NCBI RefSeq assembly: GCF_001493375.1
Contig: NZ_LN929893.1
Location: 167,101-231,100, forward strand
Direction of reading: 5' to 3'
DNA length: 64,000 nt
Source: Streptomyces specialis
GTDB taxonomy: Bacteria; Actinomycetota; Actinomycetes; Streptomycetales; Streptomycetaceae
Made by a program: the position numbers and the translations under genes. A model generated the notes under the pieces. That model saw nothing but the letters and a program-made list of their open reading frames with translations, did no database searches and had not been told where the DNA came from. Of this stretch, positions 1 to 9,310 are shown in pieces. Positions within the stretch are counted from its first letter, which is position 1. Each line of letters starts with the position of its first letter.

Positions 1-4
1 GGCC

Positions 5-430
5 CTAACGGCGGAGCGTGGGCTTGAGGTCCTTCAGCCTGCCGAGCAGACCGTTCACGAAGGCCGGCGAGTCATCGGTGGAGAACTCCCTGGCGAGCTG
101 CACGGCCTCGTCCAGCACCACCGCGTCGGGCGTGCCGTCCTGCCAGATCAGCTCGAAGGTGCTCAGCCGCAGGATGTTGCGGTCCACGGCCGGCATGCGG
201 TCCATCGGCCAGCCCACGGTGTACTGGGCGATCAGCTCGTCGATCCGCTCCGCCCGCTCGGCGTACCCCTCCACCAGCTCCCGGGTGTACTCGCTGACCG
301 GTGGCTGCCGGTCGTCGGTCCGGGCCAGCCGGACCCAGTCCGCGAGGACCTCGTGGGGCGCGGCGTCGCGCTGATCCGCCTCGAAGAGGATCTGGAGCGC
401 GCGCTTGCGGGCCTTGCTGCGGGCAGCCAC
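5..430 (-). CDS. nusB: Transcription antitermination protein NusB
   Basis: The 141-aa product is a full-length NusB, an RNA-binding helical protein that works with NusE (S10) at boxA during rRNA transcription antitermination. The N-terminus (ARSKARKRALQILFEAD) and the C-terminal part (AVDRNILRLSTFELIW, then PAFVNGLLGRL) are the typical NusB signatures. The start is the GTG at 430, only two bases after the efp stop, so the two genes are translationally coupled. It is the last gene visible of the efp operon; whatever follows lies outside the window. Family membership is very clear. Confidence 0.95.
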   Translation of the reverse strand: MAARSKARKRALQILFEADQRDAAPHEVLADWVRLARTDDRQPPVSEYTRELVEGYAERAERIDELIAQYTVGWPMDRMPAVDRNILRLSTFELIWQDGTPDAVVLDEAVQLAREFSTDDSPAFVNGLLGRLKDLKPTLRR

Positions 431-432
431 GG

Positions 433-999
433 TTAGTTGTTCACCCGGCCAAGGTAATCGCCGGAGCGGGTGTCGACCTTGATCTTCTCGCCCGTGGTGA
501 TGAACAGCGGGACGCCGATCTCGTACCCGGTCTCCAGCCGCGCGGGCTTGGTGCCGCCGGTGGAGCGGTCGCCCTGGACGCCCGGCTCGGTGTACTCGAT
601 GACCAGCTCGACGGCGGCCGGAAGCTCCACGAACAGCGGGTTCTCCTCGTGGATGGCGACCGTGCACTCCTGGCCCTCCAGGAGGTAGTTGGCCGCGTCG
701 CCCACGGTGTCCGGGCTCACGTAGAGCTGGTCGAAGGTCTCGGTGTCCATGAAGACGAAGTCGGCACCGTCCTTGTAGGAGAACTGCATGCCGCGCCGGT
801 CCACGGTGGCCGTGTCGACCTTGGTGCCGGCGTTGAACGTCCGGTCCACCACCTTGCCGGAGAGTACGTTCTTGAGCTTGGTGCGTACGAAAGCGCCGCC
901 CTTGCCGGGCTTGACATGCTGGAACTCGACAACGGACCAGAGCTGGCCCCCGTCGAGCTTGAGCACCATGCCGTTCTTGAGGTCGTTCGTGGTGGCCAC
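433..999 (-). CDS. efp: Elongation factor P
   Basis: The 188-aa protein matches the usual EF-P length and has three beta-barrel domains: a KOW-like N-terminal domain (residues about 1-65), a central OB domain and a C-terminal OB domain ending in [12 protein letters not shown] binds between the ribosomal P and E sites and relieves stalling at polyproline stretches, which are abundant in this proteome. The start GTG at 999 (product [16 protein letters not shown]) is preceded by AGGAG about 11 nt upstream. The modification-loop region lies around residue 32 (PGKGGAF), with lysine at its tip. It is co-transcribed with nusB. Confidence 0.96.
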   Translation of the reverse strand: MATTNDLKNGMVLKLDGGQLWSVVEFQHVKPGKGGAFVRTKLKNVLSGKVVDRTFNAGTKVDTATVDRRGMQFSYKDGADFVFMDTETFDQLYVSPDTVGDAANYLLEGQECTVAIHEENPLFVELPAAVELVIEYTEPGVQGDRSTGGTKPARLETGYEIGVPLFITTGEKIKVDTRSGDYLGRVNN

Positions 1000-1064
1000 G
1001 GTCGCGGATTCTCCTACAGACTGCCTTGGGATGACCGCGGTTCCCCGCGCGGCCCCGGCAGGGC

Positions 1065-2207
1065 TCACAGAGCGAGGAGTTCCTTGGTCGTGATGGTGAG
1101 TAGCTCGGGTCCGCCGTCCGCGAGCGAGCGGACGACGAGCGTGTCGTCGATCCGGACACCGCCCCGGCCTGGGAGATGCACCCCCGGCTCGACGGTGACC
1201 GGAACACAAGGGCCCAGTCTACCCATGGCGGCGGGTGACAACCGAGGGTCCTCCCCGATCTCCAGACCCACCCCGTGTCCGGTGACCGGCCCGAGCGCCG
1301 TGCCGTGCCCGGCCGCGGCGAGCACGTCCCGCGCGGCCCGGTCCACCTCGCGGTACTCGGCGCCCGGCGCCAGCGCCTCCCGGGCCGCCCGCTGGGCGTT
1401 GAAGACGACCTCGTACAGCTCGATCTGCCAGTCCGCCGGGCTGGTCCCGATGACGAACGTCCGGCCGATCTGGCAGCGGTAGCCGCGGAACCTGGCGCCC
1501 AGCCGGACCGTCAGGAAGTCGCCCTCCTCGACCCGGCGGTCGGTGGGCCGGTGCCCGGCCAGCCCGGAGTGGCCGCCGGTCGCGACCGAGGTGGGGAACG
1601 CCGGGCCGTCCGCGCCGTGGTCCACCAGACGGCGTTCCAGCTCCAGCGCGAGATGGCGCTCGGTACGGCCCACGAGGATCGACTCCAGCAGCTCCCCCAG
1701 CGCCCGGTCGGTGATCTCGGCCGCCACCCGCAGCGCCGCGATCTCGTCCTCGTCCTTCACCAGCCGCTGCGCCTCGACCGCGCAGCCCAGGTCGGTCAGC
1801 TTCATCCCCGGGGCCGCCGAGGTCACCGCCCGGTGCCGCGCGACGGTCAGGTGGTGCTCCTCGACGGCGAGCGCCTCCGCGCCCGCCCGCGCGGCCAGCT
1901 CGGCCGCCGCCACGGCCGGGTCGTCGGCGCCGTCGAGCGCCACGGCGCGCAGCCCGCCCTCCTCGGCCACCGGCGGCCCGGCCGGGTCGCGCGCCGGGTC
2001 CCAGTGGCCGAACAGCACGTCGTGCCCCGCGTGCCCCACCAGCAGCGCCGCCCCCGGCGGCACGTCGCAGGGTCCTGACCCCGTGGCGGGCACGGAACCG
2101 GCCAGGGAGCGGACGTTGGCCGGCCGGGAGATCAGAGCGGCCACGCCACCCGCGGGCGAACAGCGGGACCGCAGCCGTGACCGTCGGGCCGCGTGTACCT
2201 CGGACAT
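1065..2207 (-). CDS. Aminopeptidase P (M24) family protein with degenerate metal site
   Basis: The 380-aa protein has the creatinase-like N-terminal domain (about 1-145) and the pita-bread M24 domain (about 150-375). Active Xaa-Pro aminopeptidases use five metal ligands (D, D, H, E, E). Here the first aspartate position ([11 protein letters not shown]) is Arg235, the second (YRCQIGRT) is Gln246, and the last glutamate (GVRIDDT) is Asp354; His311 and Glu340 remain. The second histidine of the usual HGVGL-x-x-HE motif is Gly. This looks like an M24 fold that has lost dinuclear metal binding, so peptidase activity is doubtful. Its place directly upstream of efp is a conserved Streptomyces arrangement as I recall it. 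The start is ATG 2207. Confidence 0.8.
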   Translation of the reverse strand: MSEVHAARRSRLRSRCSPAGGVAALISRPANVRSLAGSVPATGSGPCDVPPGAALLVGHAGHDVLFGHWDPARDPAGPPVAEEGGLRAVALDGADDPAVAAAELAARAGAEALAVEEHHLTVARHRAVTSAAPGMKLTDLGCAVEAQRLVKDEDEIAALRVAAEITDRALGELLESILVGRTERHLALELERRLVDHGADGPAFPTSVATGGHSGLAGHRPTDRRVEEGDFLTVRLGARFRGYRCQIGRTFVIGTSPADWQIELYEVVFNAQRAAREALAPGAEYREVDRAARDVLAAAGHGTALGPVTGHGVGLEIGEDPRLSPAAMGRLGPCVPVTVEPGVHLPGRGGVRIDDTLVVRSLADGGPELLTITTKELLAL

Positions 2208-2269
2208 GGCCCGAGCCTAAGCGGGACCCGGGCGCCTCGGCCGCCTGGAGAGGGCCGGACGGGCGCGCG

Positions 2270-2857
2270 TCACCACTGGGGCGGGCTGGAGAGGCTGTGG
2301 GCCACCGCGTCGTCCAGCATCCGTGCCGTGGTGGCCACGTCGTGCCGCGAGTTGTCGATGATGGGCAGCCCCGACCCGTACCAGCCGGCCATCCGGCCGT
2401 GGATCGTGGCGACTTCCTCGTCGGACAGCCGCCGGGTGCCGGTGCGGGCCGCGTTCCGCTCCAGGACGACCTCCAGGCCCGGGAGCAGCACGATGGGGAT
2501 CAGCCCTGGGCCGACGTGCCGCTTCCAGCCGCCCAGGCCCACCGCGGGCCGGTCGGGGAAGACGGCGTCGTCCAGGATGCAGGAGATCCCGTTCGCCAGG
2601 TAGTTCCGCGCGGCGAAGCCGCAGGTGCGGCGGGCCAGGCGGTACTGGGCCTCGGAGCGGTCGTCCCAGCCGGACCGGGGGTCGGCGAAGCCGGAACGCA
2701 CCCATTCGCGCACGTCGTCCAGGCTGATGTGGGCCGTCGGCACCGGTCTGCGGTCCGCCCAGAACCGGGCCACGGTCGTCTTGCCGGCCCCGGCCGGCCC
2801 GATCAGCAGCACCGCCACCCCGGCGTGCGCGGCGTCCGGCACGGCCGCCCCCGGCAC
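2270..2857 (-). CDS. P-loop ATPase/kinase-like protein (5' end uncertain)
   Basis: The readable part is about 195 aa with a Walker A motif GPAGAGKTT near residue 22 and a kinase-like layout (TAHISLDDVREW, then a second acidic segment ILDDAVFP). The overall shape resembles zeta-toxin or gluconate-kinase-like AAA_33 proteins, which phosphorylate small molecules, but I cannot name a substrate. The gene runs into a fold-back sequence artefact at 2856-2861, so the GTG at 2857 may not be the real start and some N-terminal residues may be missing. It lies between aroQ and the aminopeptidase P gene on the same strand. Confidence 0.65.
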   Translation of the reverse strand: MPGAAVPDAAHAGVAVLLIGPAGAGKTTVARFWADRRPVPTAHISLDDVREWVRSGFADPRSGWDDRSEAQYRLARRTCGFAARNYLANGISCILDDAVFPDRPAVGLGGWKRHVGPGLIPIVLLPGLEVVLERNAARTGTRRLSDEEVATIHGRMAGWYGSGLPIIDNSRHDVATTARMLDDAVAHSLSSPPQW

Positions 2858-2899
2858 GGGGGCCGGGGGCGGCCGTGCCGGACGCCGCGCACGCCGGGG
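2818..2899. repeat. Perfect inverted repeat caused by fold-back
   Basis: A 38-bp arm at 2818-2855 is followed by a 6-base loop and its exact reverse complement at 2862-2899. The left arm is coding sequence of the kinase-like gene. The right arm is followed at once by error-rich Nextera adapter sequence. A perfect coding hairpin ending in adapter is best explained as a chimeric self-primed read, not a genomic element. Confidence 0.8.
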
Positions 2900-3019
2900 C
2901 CGGCCCTTTTACACCTCTCCCAGCCCCCCCGACAGGCAGGAAACCCCGATGGCGTCTTCCTCTTTGAAAAAAAAAACTTCCACTCCACCTCTACACCGCT
3001 CCCCTACATCCCACTCTCT
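2900..3019. other. Nextera read-2/P7 adapter contamination
   Basis: The stretch aligns, with many errors, to the read-through of the Nextera R2 adapter: a TTATACACATCTCCGAGCCC-like piece at about 2908-2930, an index-like gap, a GCCGTCTTCTGCTTG-like piece at 2952-2968 and then a poly-A run. It is much lower in GC than its surroundings and encodes nothing. The true sequence between the kinase-like gene and aroQ is interrupted here. Confidence 0.85.
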
Positions 3020-3285
3020 CAACCTACACCCCGCACAAGAGAGCCACGCACCCGCGGATCGGGCCGGTGCCCGAAGAAGACGTAGGTGGGTCGCGGACGC
3101 ACCGCCCCGGGGGAGTCCCCGTCCCCCCCCCCGCCCCGCCCGACGGCACCACGGCCGGACACCTCCGGCCGTGGTGCCGTCGGGCGGGGCGGGAGGAGGC
3201 ACGGGCATTCCACCGGGCTGTTGCATCCGCTACCCACCTACGTCTTCTCCGGGCACGGCCGCGATCGGCGCGTGCATGCCATCTG
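3020..3285. repeat. Imperfect fold-back around a GC-rich hairpin
   Basis: The arm at about 3020-3158 is an error-rich reverse complement of 3165-3300. The innermost 18 bp (3141-3158 with 3165-3182) pair perfectly. Outward the match continues with scattered mismatches, for example the GAAGACGTAGGTGGGT segment near 3075 and its complement near 3235. The right arm is probably the genuine intergenic DNA downstream of aroQ; the left arm is a low-quality copy. A real terminator hairpin may sit at the axis and have provoked the artefact. Confidence 0.75.
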
Positions 3286-3330
3286 TGTGCGGTGAAACGC
3301 TCGGCACGGCCGCGGAGTGCCGTGCCCCGC

Positions 3331-3771
3331 TCAGCCTGCCATCTCCTCGGCGAGCGCACGCAGCGCCAGGAGATACGAGCCGATGCCGAACCCGGCCACC
3401 GTGCCGCTGGCGACCGCCGCGACGACCGAGGTGTGCCGGAACTCCTCCCTGCGGTACGGGTTGGAGATGTGCACCTCGATCAGCGGGGCGGTGCGCTGGG
3501 CGGCGGCGTCGCGCAGCCCGTACGAGTAGTGCGTGAACGCCCCCGGGTTCAGGACGACGGGGATCGCGCCGTCCGCCGCCTCGTGCAGCCAGCGGATCAG
3601 CTCGCCCTCGTCGTTGGTCTCCCTGACCTCCACCGCGAAGTCCAGCTCCTCGCCGAGCGCGCCGCAGCGCTCGACCAGTCCGGCGTAGGAGGTCGAGCCG
3701 TAGACGTCGGGCTCGCGCGAGCCGAGACGGCCGAGGTTGGGCCCGTTGAGGACCAGGACGGGGCGGCTCAC
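3331..3771 (-). CDS. aroQ: 3-dehydroquinate dehydratase, type II
   Basis: The 146-aa protein is a type II dehydroquinase, which converts 3-dehydroquinate to 3-dehydroshikimate as a dodecamer. Visible hallmarks are [19 protein letters not shown] (flexible active-site loop with the catalytic Arg and Tyr), [16 protein letters not shown], and [14 protein letters not shown] with the catalytic histidine. The GTG start at 3771 overlaps the aroB stop by 4 nt (GTGA), which argues for coupled translation. It is the last shikimate gene of the aroE-aroC-aroK-aroB-aroQ block. Confidence 0.95.
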   Translation of the reverse strand: MSRPVLVLNGPNLGRLGSREPDVYGSTSYAGLVERCGALGEELDFAVEVRETNDEGELIRWLHEAADGAIPVVLNPGAFTHYSYGLRDAAAQRTAPLIEVHISNPYRREEFRHTSVVAAVASGTVAGFGIGSYLLALRALAEEMAG

Positions 3772-4883
3772 GCGGCGATCTCGGCGTGCGCGGCCAGCAG
3801 CATGGCGGGGTCGGGGCCCTCCAGCACGGACGGCCTGGCCAGGCCGTCCAGGACGATGAAACGCAGCCGGTCGCCGCGTGATTTCTTGTCGATCCGCATG
3901 GCCTCCAGCAGCCGGGGCCACTGGTCGCCCCGGTAGGTGACCGGCAGGCCCACGGCGGTCAGGATCGCCCGGTGCCGGTCGGCCGTGGCGTCGTCCAGGC
4001 GGCCGGCGATCCGGCCCAGCTCGGCGGCGAAGACCATGCCGACCGAGACGGCCGCGCCGTGGCGCCAGTTGTAGCGCTCGTTCTTCTCGATGGCGTGCCC
4101 CAGCGTGTGGCCGTAGTTGAGGACCTCGCGCGGCCCGGCCTCCTTGAGGTCGCCGGAGACCACGTCGGCCTTGACCCGGATCGACCGCTCGGTCAGCTCG
4201 GCGGTGTGCGGGCCGTCGGGGCGGCGGGCGGCCTGCGGGTCGGCCTCGATCAGCTCCAGGATGGCCGGGTCGGCGATGAACCCGGCCTTGATGATCTCCG
4301 CCAGCCCGGACACGTAGTCGTGGACCGGGAGCGAGCCGAGGGCGGCGAGGTCGCACAGGACCCCGGCCGGCGGGTGGAAGGCGCCCACGAGGTTCTTGCC
4401 CTCGGCGGTGTTGATGCCGGTCTTGCCGCCCACCGCCGCGTCCACCATGGCCAGGACCGTGGTGGGTACGGCGATCCAGCGCACGCCGCGCAGCCAGGTG
4501 GCCGCCACGAACCCGGCCAGGTCGGTGGTGGCGCCGCCGCCGACGGCGACGACGACGTCGGTGCGGGTGAAGCCCGACTGGCCCAGGGCCCGCCAGCAGT
4601 AGGCGGCGACCTCGGCCGTCTTGGCCTCCTCGGCGTTGGGCACCTGGACGGCGATCGTCTCGTAGCCCTGGCCGGCGAGGTCCTCGCGCAGCACCTCGCC
4701 CGTCTCGGCGAGCGCCTCGGGGTGCAGTACGGCGACGCGCCTGGCCTCGCCGCCGATGAGCCCGGGCAGCTCGCCCAGCAGGCGGTGGCCGATCAGCACG
4801 TCGTACGGCGCGGTCCCCGCGCCGGCGCCGACGGTGATCCGGGTGGGGGTGTCCGTGGGGCTGTCCTGCCCGGTGGTGGTCAT
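3768..4883 (-). CDS. aroB: 3-dehydroquinate synthase
   Basis: The 371-aa enzyme makes 3-dehydroquinate from DAHP using NAD+ and a divalent metal. The nucleotide-binding segment [20 protein letters not shown] and the metal-ligand regions (LAEIIKAGF with its Glu, [12 protein letters not shown] with its His, and a later His in the C-terminal half) are intact. Length is normal for the family. The ATG at 4883 overlaps the aroK stop by 4 nt and its own stop overlaps the aroQ start, so the three genes are tightly coupled. Confidence 0.96.
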   Translation of the reverse strand: MTTTGQDSPTDTPTRITVGAGAGTAPYDVLIGHRLLGELPGLIGGEARRVAVLHPEALAETGEVLREDLAGQGYETIAVQVPNAEEAKTAEVAAYCWRALGQSGFTRTDVVVAVGGGATTDLAGFVAATWLRGVRWIAVPTTVLAMVDAAVGGKTGINTAEGKNLVGAFHPPAGVLCDLAALGSLPVHDYVSGLAEIIKAGFIADPAILELIEADPQAARRPDGPHTAELTERSIRVKADVVSGDLKEAGPREVLNYGHTLGHAIEKNERYNWRHGAAVSVGMVFAAELGRIAGRLDDATADRHRAILTAVGLPVTYRGDQWPRLLEAMRIDKKSRGDRLRFIVLDGLARPSVLEGPDPAMLLAAHAEIAA

Positions 4884-5449
4884 GCTGTCCTGAGCTCCAA
4901 TGCGTCGAGCACCGCCTGGACGACCTCGTCCGGCGTACGGTCCGCGGTCTGCACGACCGCGCGGGCGACCTCGGTGTACAAGGGGCGTCGTTCCTCCATC
5001 AGAACGCGCCAGCGCTGCCGGGGGTTCACCGCGAGCAGCGGGCGCGCCGTGTCCAGGCCGACCCGGTGGACGGCCTCGGCGAGGGCGACGTCGAGGAAGA
5101 CCACGGGCCGCCCGGCCAGCAGGGCGCGGGTGCCGGCGTCGAGGACGGCGCCGCCGCCCAGCGACACGACGCCGTCGTGGCCGGTGACGGCGGCGCGCAC
5201 GGCGGCGGCCTCCAGCGCGCGGATCCGCGGCTCGCCGTCCTCGACGAAGATGTCGGCGACGCTCTTGCCGGCCGTCCGCTCGACGTCGGCGTCGGTGTCG
5301 CGCAGCGTGACGCCCAGCCGCTCGGCCAGCAGCGCGCCCACGGTGGACTTCCCCGCCCCGGGCGGCCCGACGAGCACCGCGGCGGGCCCGGGCATGGTGG
5401 ACTCCCCGCCCCGCGGCGCGGAGTCCCCGCGCGGGACGCCGTCGCTCAC
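4880..5449 (-). CDS. aroK: Shikimate kinase
   Basis: The protein phosphorylates shikimate at the 3-hydroxyl. It carries the Walker A motif [11 protein letters not shown], the shikimate-binding segments RDTDADVE and EPRIRALE, and the GGGAVLD motif. The GTG at 5449 overlaps the aroC stop by 4 nt and gives 189 aa with an 18-residue Gly/Pro-rich leader; an internal ATG at 5398 ([10 protein letters not shown]) would give a 172-aa protein closer to the usual family length. Coupling favours the upstream start, homology the downstream one. Confidence 0.93.
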   Translation of the reverse strand: MSDGVPRGDSAPRGGESTMPGPAAVLVGPPGAGKSTVGALLAERLGVTLRDTDADVERTAGKSVADIFVEDGEPRIRALEAAAVRAAVTGHDGVVSLGGGAVLDAGTRALLAGRPVVFLDVALAEAVHRVGLDTARPLLAVNPRQRWRVLMEERRPLYTEVARAVVQTADRTPDEVVQAVLDALELRTA

Positions 5450-6630
5450 CGGACCCCCAGGTTGTCCAGGAACCCGGTGACGTTGCGGCGGGTCTCGGTG
5501 GCGCTGTCGCCGCCGAACTTCTCGGCCACCGCGTCCGCGAGCACCAGCGCGACCATGGCCTCGGCCACGATCCCGGCGGCCGGGACCGCGCAGACGTCGG
5601 AGCGCTGGTGGTGCGCGCGGGCCTCCTCGCCGGTGGCCACGTCCACGGTGGCCAGGGCCCGCGGCACGGTGGCGATCGGCTTCATCGCGGCCCGCACGCG
5701 CAGCAGTTCACCCGTGCTGAGGCCGCCCTCGGTGCCGCCGGAGCGGCCCGAGGCGCGCCGGATGCCGTCCGGGGTCGGCACGATCTCGTCGTGCGCGAGC
5801 GAGCCGGGGACCCGGGCCAGCTCGAAGCCGTCCCCGACCTCGACGCCCTTGATCGCCTGAATGCCCATCAGCGCGCCCGCCAGGCGGGCGTCCAGCCGCC
5901 GGTCCCAGTGGACGTGCGAGCCGAGGCCCACGGGCACCCCGTAGGCCAGCACCTCGACCACGCCGCCCAGGGTGTCGCCGTCCTTGTGCGCCTGGTCGAT
6001 CTCGGCGACCATCGCCTCGCTGGCGTCCGGGTCGAGGCAGCGCACCGGGTCGGCGTCGAGCCGCTCGGTGTCGCCGGGGCCCGGGTACGCGCCGTAGGGG
6101 GCGCGGGCGCCGCCCAGCTCCACCACGTGGGAGACGATCTCGATCCCGGCCGTCTCCTTCAGGTAGGAGCGGGCGACCGCGCCGAGGGCGACGCGGGCGG
6201 CGGTCTCGCGGGCGGAGGCGCGCTCCAGGATGTTCCTGGCGTCGTCCACGCCGTACTTCTGCATGCCCGCGAGGTCGGCGTGGCCGGGGCGGGGGCGGGT
6301 CAGCGGGGCGTTGCGGGCCAGGCTCGCCAGCTCCTCGGGGTCCACCGGGTCGGCCGCCATGACCTTCTCCCACTTGGGCCACTCGGTGTTCCCCACCATG
6401 ACCGCCCCCGGGGAGCCGATGGTCAGGCCGTGCCGGACGCCCCCGAGGAACGTGACCTCGTCGCGCTCGAACTTCATGCGCGCCCCCCGGCCGTAGCCGA
6501 GGCGGCGGCGGGCCAGCGCGTCCGCCACCAGGTCCGTGGTGACGGGCACCCCGGCGGGCAGTCCTTCCAGCGTCGCCACGAGTGCGGGGCCATGCGACTC
6601 CCCCGCCGTCAGCCAGCGCAGCCTGCTCAA
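5446..6630 (-). CDS. aroC: Chorismate synthase
   Basis: The 394-aa enzyme converts EPSP to chorismate with reduced FMN. The N-terminal signature [19 protein letters not shown], the central [14 protein letters not shown] and the [14 protein letters not shown] segment are characteristic. The start is TTG at 6630 with a GAGGAG Shine-Dalgarno just upstream. It is followed by aroK with a 4-nt overlap. Chorismate made here also feeds the pabB/pabC genes at 48-50 kb in this window. Confidence 0.97.
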   Translation of the reverse strand: MSRLRWLTAGESHGPALVATLEGLPAGVPVTTDLVADALARRRLGYGRGARMKFERDEVTFLGGVRHGLTIGSPGAVMVGNTEWPKWEKVMAADPVDPEELASLARNAPLTRPRPGHADLAGMQKYGVDDARNILERASARETAARVALGAVARSYLKETAGIEIVSHVVELGGARAPYGAYPGPGDTERLDADPVRCLDPDASEAMVAEIDQAHKDGDTLGGVVEVLAYGVPVGLGSHVHWDRRLDARLAGALMGIQAIKGVEVGDGFELARVPGSLAHDEIVPTPDGIRRASGRSGGTEGGLSTGELLRVRAAMKPIATVPRALATVDVATGEEARAHHQRSDVCAVPAAGIVAEAMVALVLADAVAEKFGGDSATETRRNVTGFLDNLGVR

Positions 6631-6761
6631 GGGTGCTCCTCAACGATGTCGTCGCCGTGCGGTGTCATCCCCGATCCTGCCATGCCCGTGGCGGGCTTCC
6701 CCCGGCCGTCTGACCTGCGAGACACCGGGCGCCGGCCGACGCCGGGACGGCGTCGCGCGGT

Positions 6762-7598
6762 TCAGCGGGCGGCCAGGGCCGCGAGGCCCGCTTCGCGCAT
6801 CTCCTTCAGCGGAGCGGGCGCCAGGCCCGTCATCGCCTCGACCTGGAGGACCGCCTGGTGGACCAGGAGGTCCAGGCCCCCGATGACCTCGCCGCCGCGC
6901 CGGGTCCAGGCCGCCGCGAGGGGCGTGGGCCAGGGGTCGTACAGCACGTCGAAGAGGGTGCCGGGCGCGCCGGGCACGGCCGCGGCCAGCTCGTCGGCGG
7001 CGCCCGCCGGGGTGGTCGCGACGACCAGCGGCGCGTCCAGCGCGCGGTGGGCCAGCGACCAGTCCTCGGTCCTGACGGCGACGCCGAGCCGTTCGCCCCA
7101 GCCGCGCATCTCGGCCGCGCGCCCGGGGCTCCGGACGTAGGCGGTGACCTCGCCGTCGCAGATCTGGGCGAGGGCGGCCAGCGCCGAGGAGGCGGTGGCC
7201 CCGGCGCCGAGGACGGCGGCGGCGGGCACCCGGGTCACGCCGTGCTCGCGGAGGGCCTCCACCAGGCCGGGGATGTCGGTGTTGTCGCCGAGGAGGCGGC
7301 CGTCGGGCGCGCGGACCACGGTGTTGACGGCCTCGACGGAGGCGGCCGTCGTGCTGAGCCCGTCGAGCAGCGGGATGATCGCGCGCTTGAGCGGCATGGT
7401 GAGCGACAGGCCCGCCCAGTTCGGGCCGAGTCCGGCGACGAAGCCGGGCAGTTCCTCCTCGTCCACCTCGAACCGGCCGTAGGTCCAGCCGGTCAGGCCC
7501 ATCGCCCGGTACGCGGCGCGGTGCAGCGCCGGGGAGAGGGAGTGGGCGATGGGCGAGCCGAGGACGGCGGCCCGGCGGGCGTTCGGCGCGGCGGTCAT
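6762..7598 (-). CDS. aroE: Shikimate dehydrogenase
   Basis: The 278-aa protein reduces 3-dehydroshikimate with NADPH. Substrate-binding (GSPIAHSLSPALHRAAY), catalytic lysine (LTMPLKRA), the NTD motif (LLGDNTDIPGLVEAL) and the Rossmann motif (AVLGAGATASSALAAL) are all present. The ATG overlaps the mltG stop by one base (TGATG). A gap of about 130 nt separates it from aroC, in which I see no obvious terminator. Confidence 0.94.
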   Translation of the reverse strand: MTAAPNARRAAVLGSPIAHSLSPALHRAAYRAMGLTGWTYGRFEVDEEELPGFVAGLGPNWAGLSLTMPLKRAIIPLLDGLSTTAASVEAVNTVVRAPDGRLLGDNTDIPGLVEALREHGVTRVPAAAVLGAGATASSALAALAQICDGEVTAYVRSPGRAAEMRGWGERLGVAVRTEDWSLAHRALDAPLVVATTPAGAADELAAAVPGAPGTLFDVLYDPWPTPLAAAWTRRGGEVIGGLDLLVHQAVLQVEAMTGLAPAPLKEMREAGLAALAAR

Positions 7599-9229
7599 CA
7601 GCCGTCCCCTTCTTCCTCCCGGGCCTGGGCCTGGGCCTCGTTGAAGTCGGCGACGTTCCGGTCGTGTTCGTCGGGGTCGGCGGTGAAACGGGTGTCGCCG
7701 GGCCGGACGGTGACGAAGTAGAGCCAGTCGCCGTCGGTCGGGTTCAGCGCGGCCTCGATGGCCTGGTGTCCGGGGTTGTCGATCGGACCCGGCGGCAGGC
7801 CGTACTCCTGGTAGGTGTTGTACGGCGATTCGAGCTGGGTGTCCGCGATGGAGGTGTCCAGTGTGGAGCGACCCATCGCGTAATTGATGGTCGAGTCGAA
7901 CTGGAGCATCATGTCGATGTCCAGCCGGTTGTAGATGACCCGGGACACCTTGCCGAACTCGTCGTCCGCCTGCGCCTCGGCCTGGATCAGGGAGGCGATG
8001 ACGAGGATCTCGCGGGGGGACCGGTCCAGCCGCGCGGCCTCCTCCGCCAGGCCGATCTCCTCGAACTCCGCCTCGGCGCGGTCCACCATCTGCCGGAGCA
8101 CCTCCTCGGGCGCGGTGTCCGAGGCGATGTCGTAGCGGGTGGGGAAGAGGAAGCCCTCCGGGTCGCCCTCGGCCCAGTCCGGCAGGCCGAGGTCGGCGGT
8201 CCCGGCGACCTCCTCGGTGGTGCCCTCCGCCAGGCCGAGGTAGGTGTCGACGGTGGCGTAGACCTGGGTGGCGCGCAGCCCCTCGGGGATGGTGAGCGCG
8301 CTGACGGCGGACGGGTCGAGGAGCAGCTCGACGGCCGCCTCGGCGGACATCTGTTCACGGAGGACGTAGACACCCGCCTGGATACGGGGCCCGTCGGCAC
8401 CGGCGGCCTCCACGAAGGCGTCGTGGCTGGCGACCACGCCCTCCTCCTTGAGGATGTTGCCGATCTGGGAGACCGAGGAGCCGGACGGGATCTCGATCTG
8501 GACCTCGCCGGTGCCCTCGCCCGCGTAGTCGGGCGCCGGGCCGAAACGGTCCTGGTAGAACTGGTATCCGTACCAGCCGACACCGCCGACGCCGCCCACC
8601 ACCAGGATCGCGGCGGCCAGGCAGCCGTAGCCGCCGCGCCGCCGTTTGGGCCGGTCGCCGCGCCGGCCGGACCGCCGGGGCGCCTCGTCCCTCGGGCGGG
8701 GGTCGTCGTCCCCGTCGCGGCCGAAGAAGTCGGGGGTCGCCGGGTCGGGCCGCGGCTCCGGGTCCCACTCGGTCTCCCGGTCGTTCCCCGACACGGGCGG
8801 CGGCTCGTGGTGCGGCTCGTGATGCGGCGCTGCGGCACCGGGATGTTCCCGCTCCGGCGGGGGCGCGTAGCCCTGGTGGTCGTGCGTCGGCGCGTAGGGG
8901 TCCTGGTACTGCTGTCCGGTGGGGTACGGCTCGGCCTGCTGCTGGGGCTGATGCTGCCGGCCGTAGGGGTCGGTGCCGTAGTACTGGCCGGTGCCGGGGT
9001 CCCAGCCGCCCTGCTGCTGCGGGTACTGGTCGGGGTAGTACGGCTGGTGCGGCTGCTGGTGCGGGTCCCAGGGCTGCTGCTCCTGCTGCCCGCCGTACTG
9101 GTCCCAGGAGTTCTGCTGTCCCTGCGGGGAGACCGCGCCGTCGTAACCGCCGGTCCACCCCTGGTCCCCGTAGAGGGGGTCCTCGGGGTGCCACGGTTCG
9201 GAGCCGGGACCCCGGCCATAGTCAGTCAT
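7598..9229 (-). CDS. mltG: Endolytic murein transglycosylase MltG (YceG)
   Basis: The 543-aa protein has an unusual, Gln/Tyr/Pro-rich cytoplasmic N-terminus (about residues 1-150), an acidic then Arg-rich juxtamembrane part, a single membrane segment at about 203-222, and an extracellular LysM-like plus YceG catalytic domain. The catalytic glutamate lies in LIQAEAQADDEFGKVSRV. MltG cleaves nascent glycan strands and is thought to end their polymerisation. The gene sits between ruvX and aroE, as commonly seen in actinobacteria. The long low-complexity tail is typical of Streptomyces homologues. Confidence 0.93.
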   Translation of the reverse strand: MTDYGRGPGSEPWHPEDPLYGDQGWTGGYDGAVSPQGQQNSWDQYGGQQEQQPWDPHQQPHQPYYPDQYPQQQGGWDPGTGQYYGTDPYGRQHQPQQQAEPYPTGQQYQDPYAPTHDHQGYAPPPEREHPGAAAPHHEPHHEPPPVSGNDRETEWDPEPRPDPATPDFFGRDGDDDPRPRDEAPRRSGRRGDRPKRRRGGYGCLAAAILVVGGVGGVGWYGYQFYQDRFGPAPDYAGEGTGEVQIEIPSGSSVSQIGNILKEEGVVASHDAFVEAAGADGPRIQAGVYVLREQMSAEAAVELLLDPSAVSALTIPEGLRATQVYATVDTYLGLAEGTTEEVAGTADLGLPDWAEGDPEGFLFPTRYDIASDTAPEEVLRQMVDRAEAEFEEIGLAEEAARLDRSPREILVIASLIQAEAQADDEFGKVSRVIYNRLDIDMMLQFDSTINYAMGRSTLDTSIADTQLESPYNTYQEYGLPPGPIDNPGHQAIEAALNPTDGDWLYFVTVRPGDTRFTADPDEHDRNVADFNEAQAQAREEEGDG

Positions 9230-9310
9230 CGATCCCCTTGTGCCGCAAGGCGGCGACCGCTCCCCCCGGCCCCGCGGTCGCCCTTCCGCGCGAACGTTAC
9301 CGCACCGCGA

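Noticed and set aside
2818..3300. Large inverted repeats as a mobile element or MITE
   Set aside because: They end in Nextera adapter and one arm is an error-rich copy of the other, so a sequencing artefact explains them.
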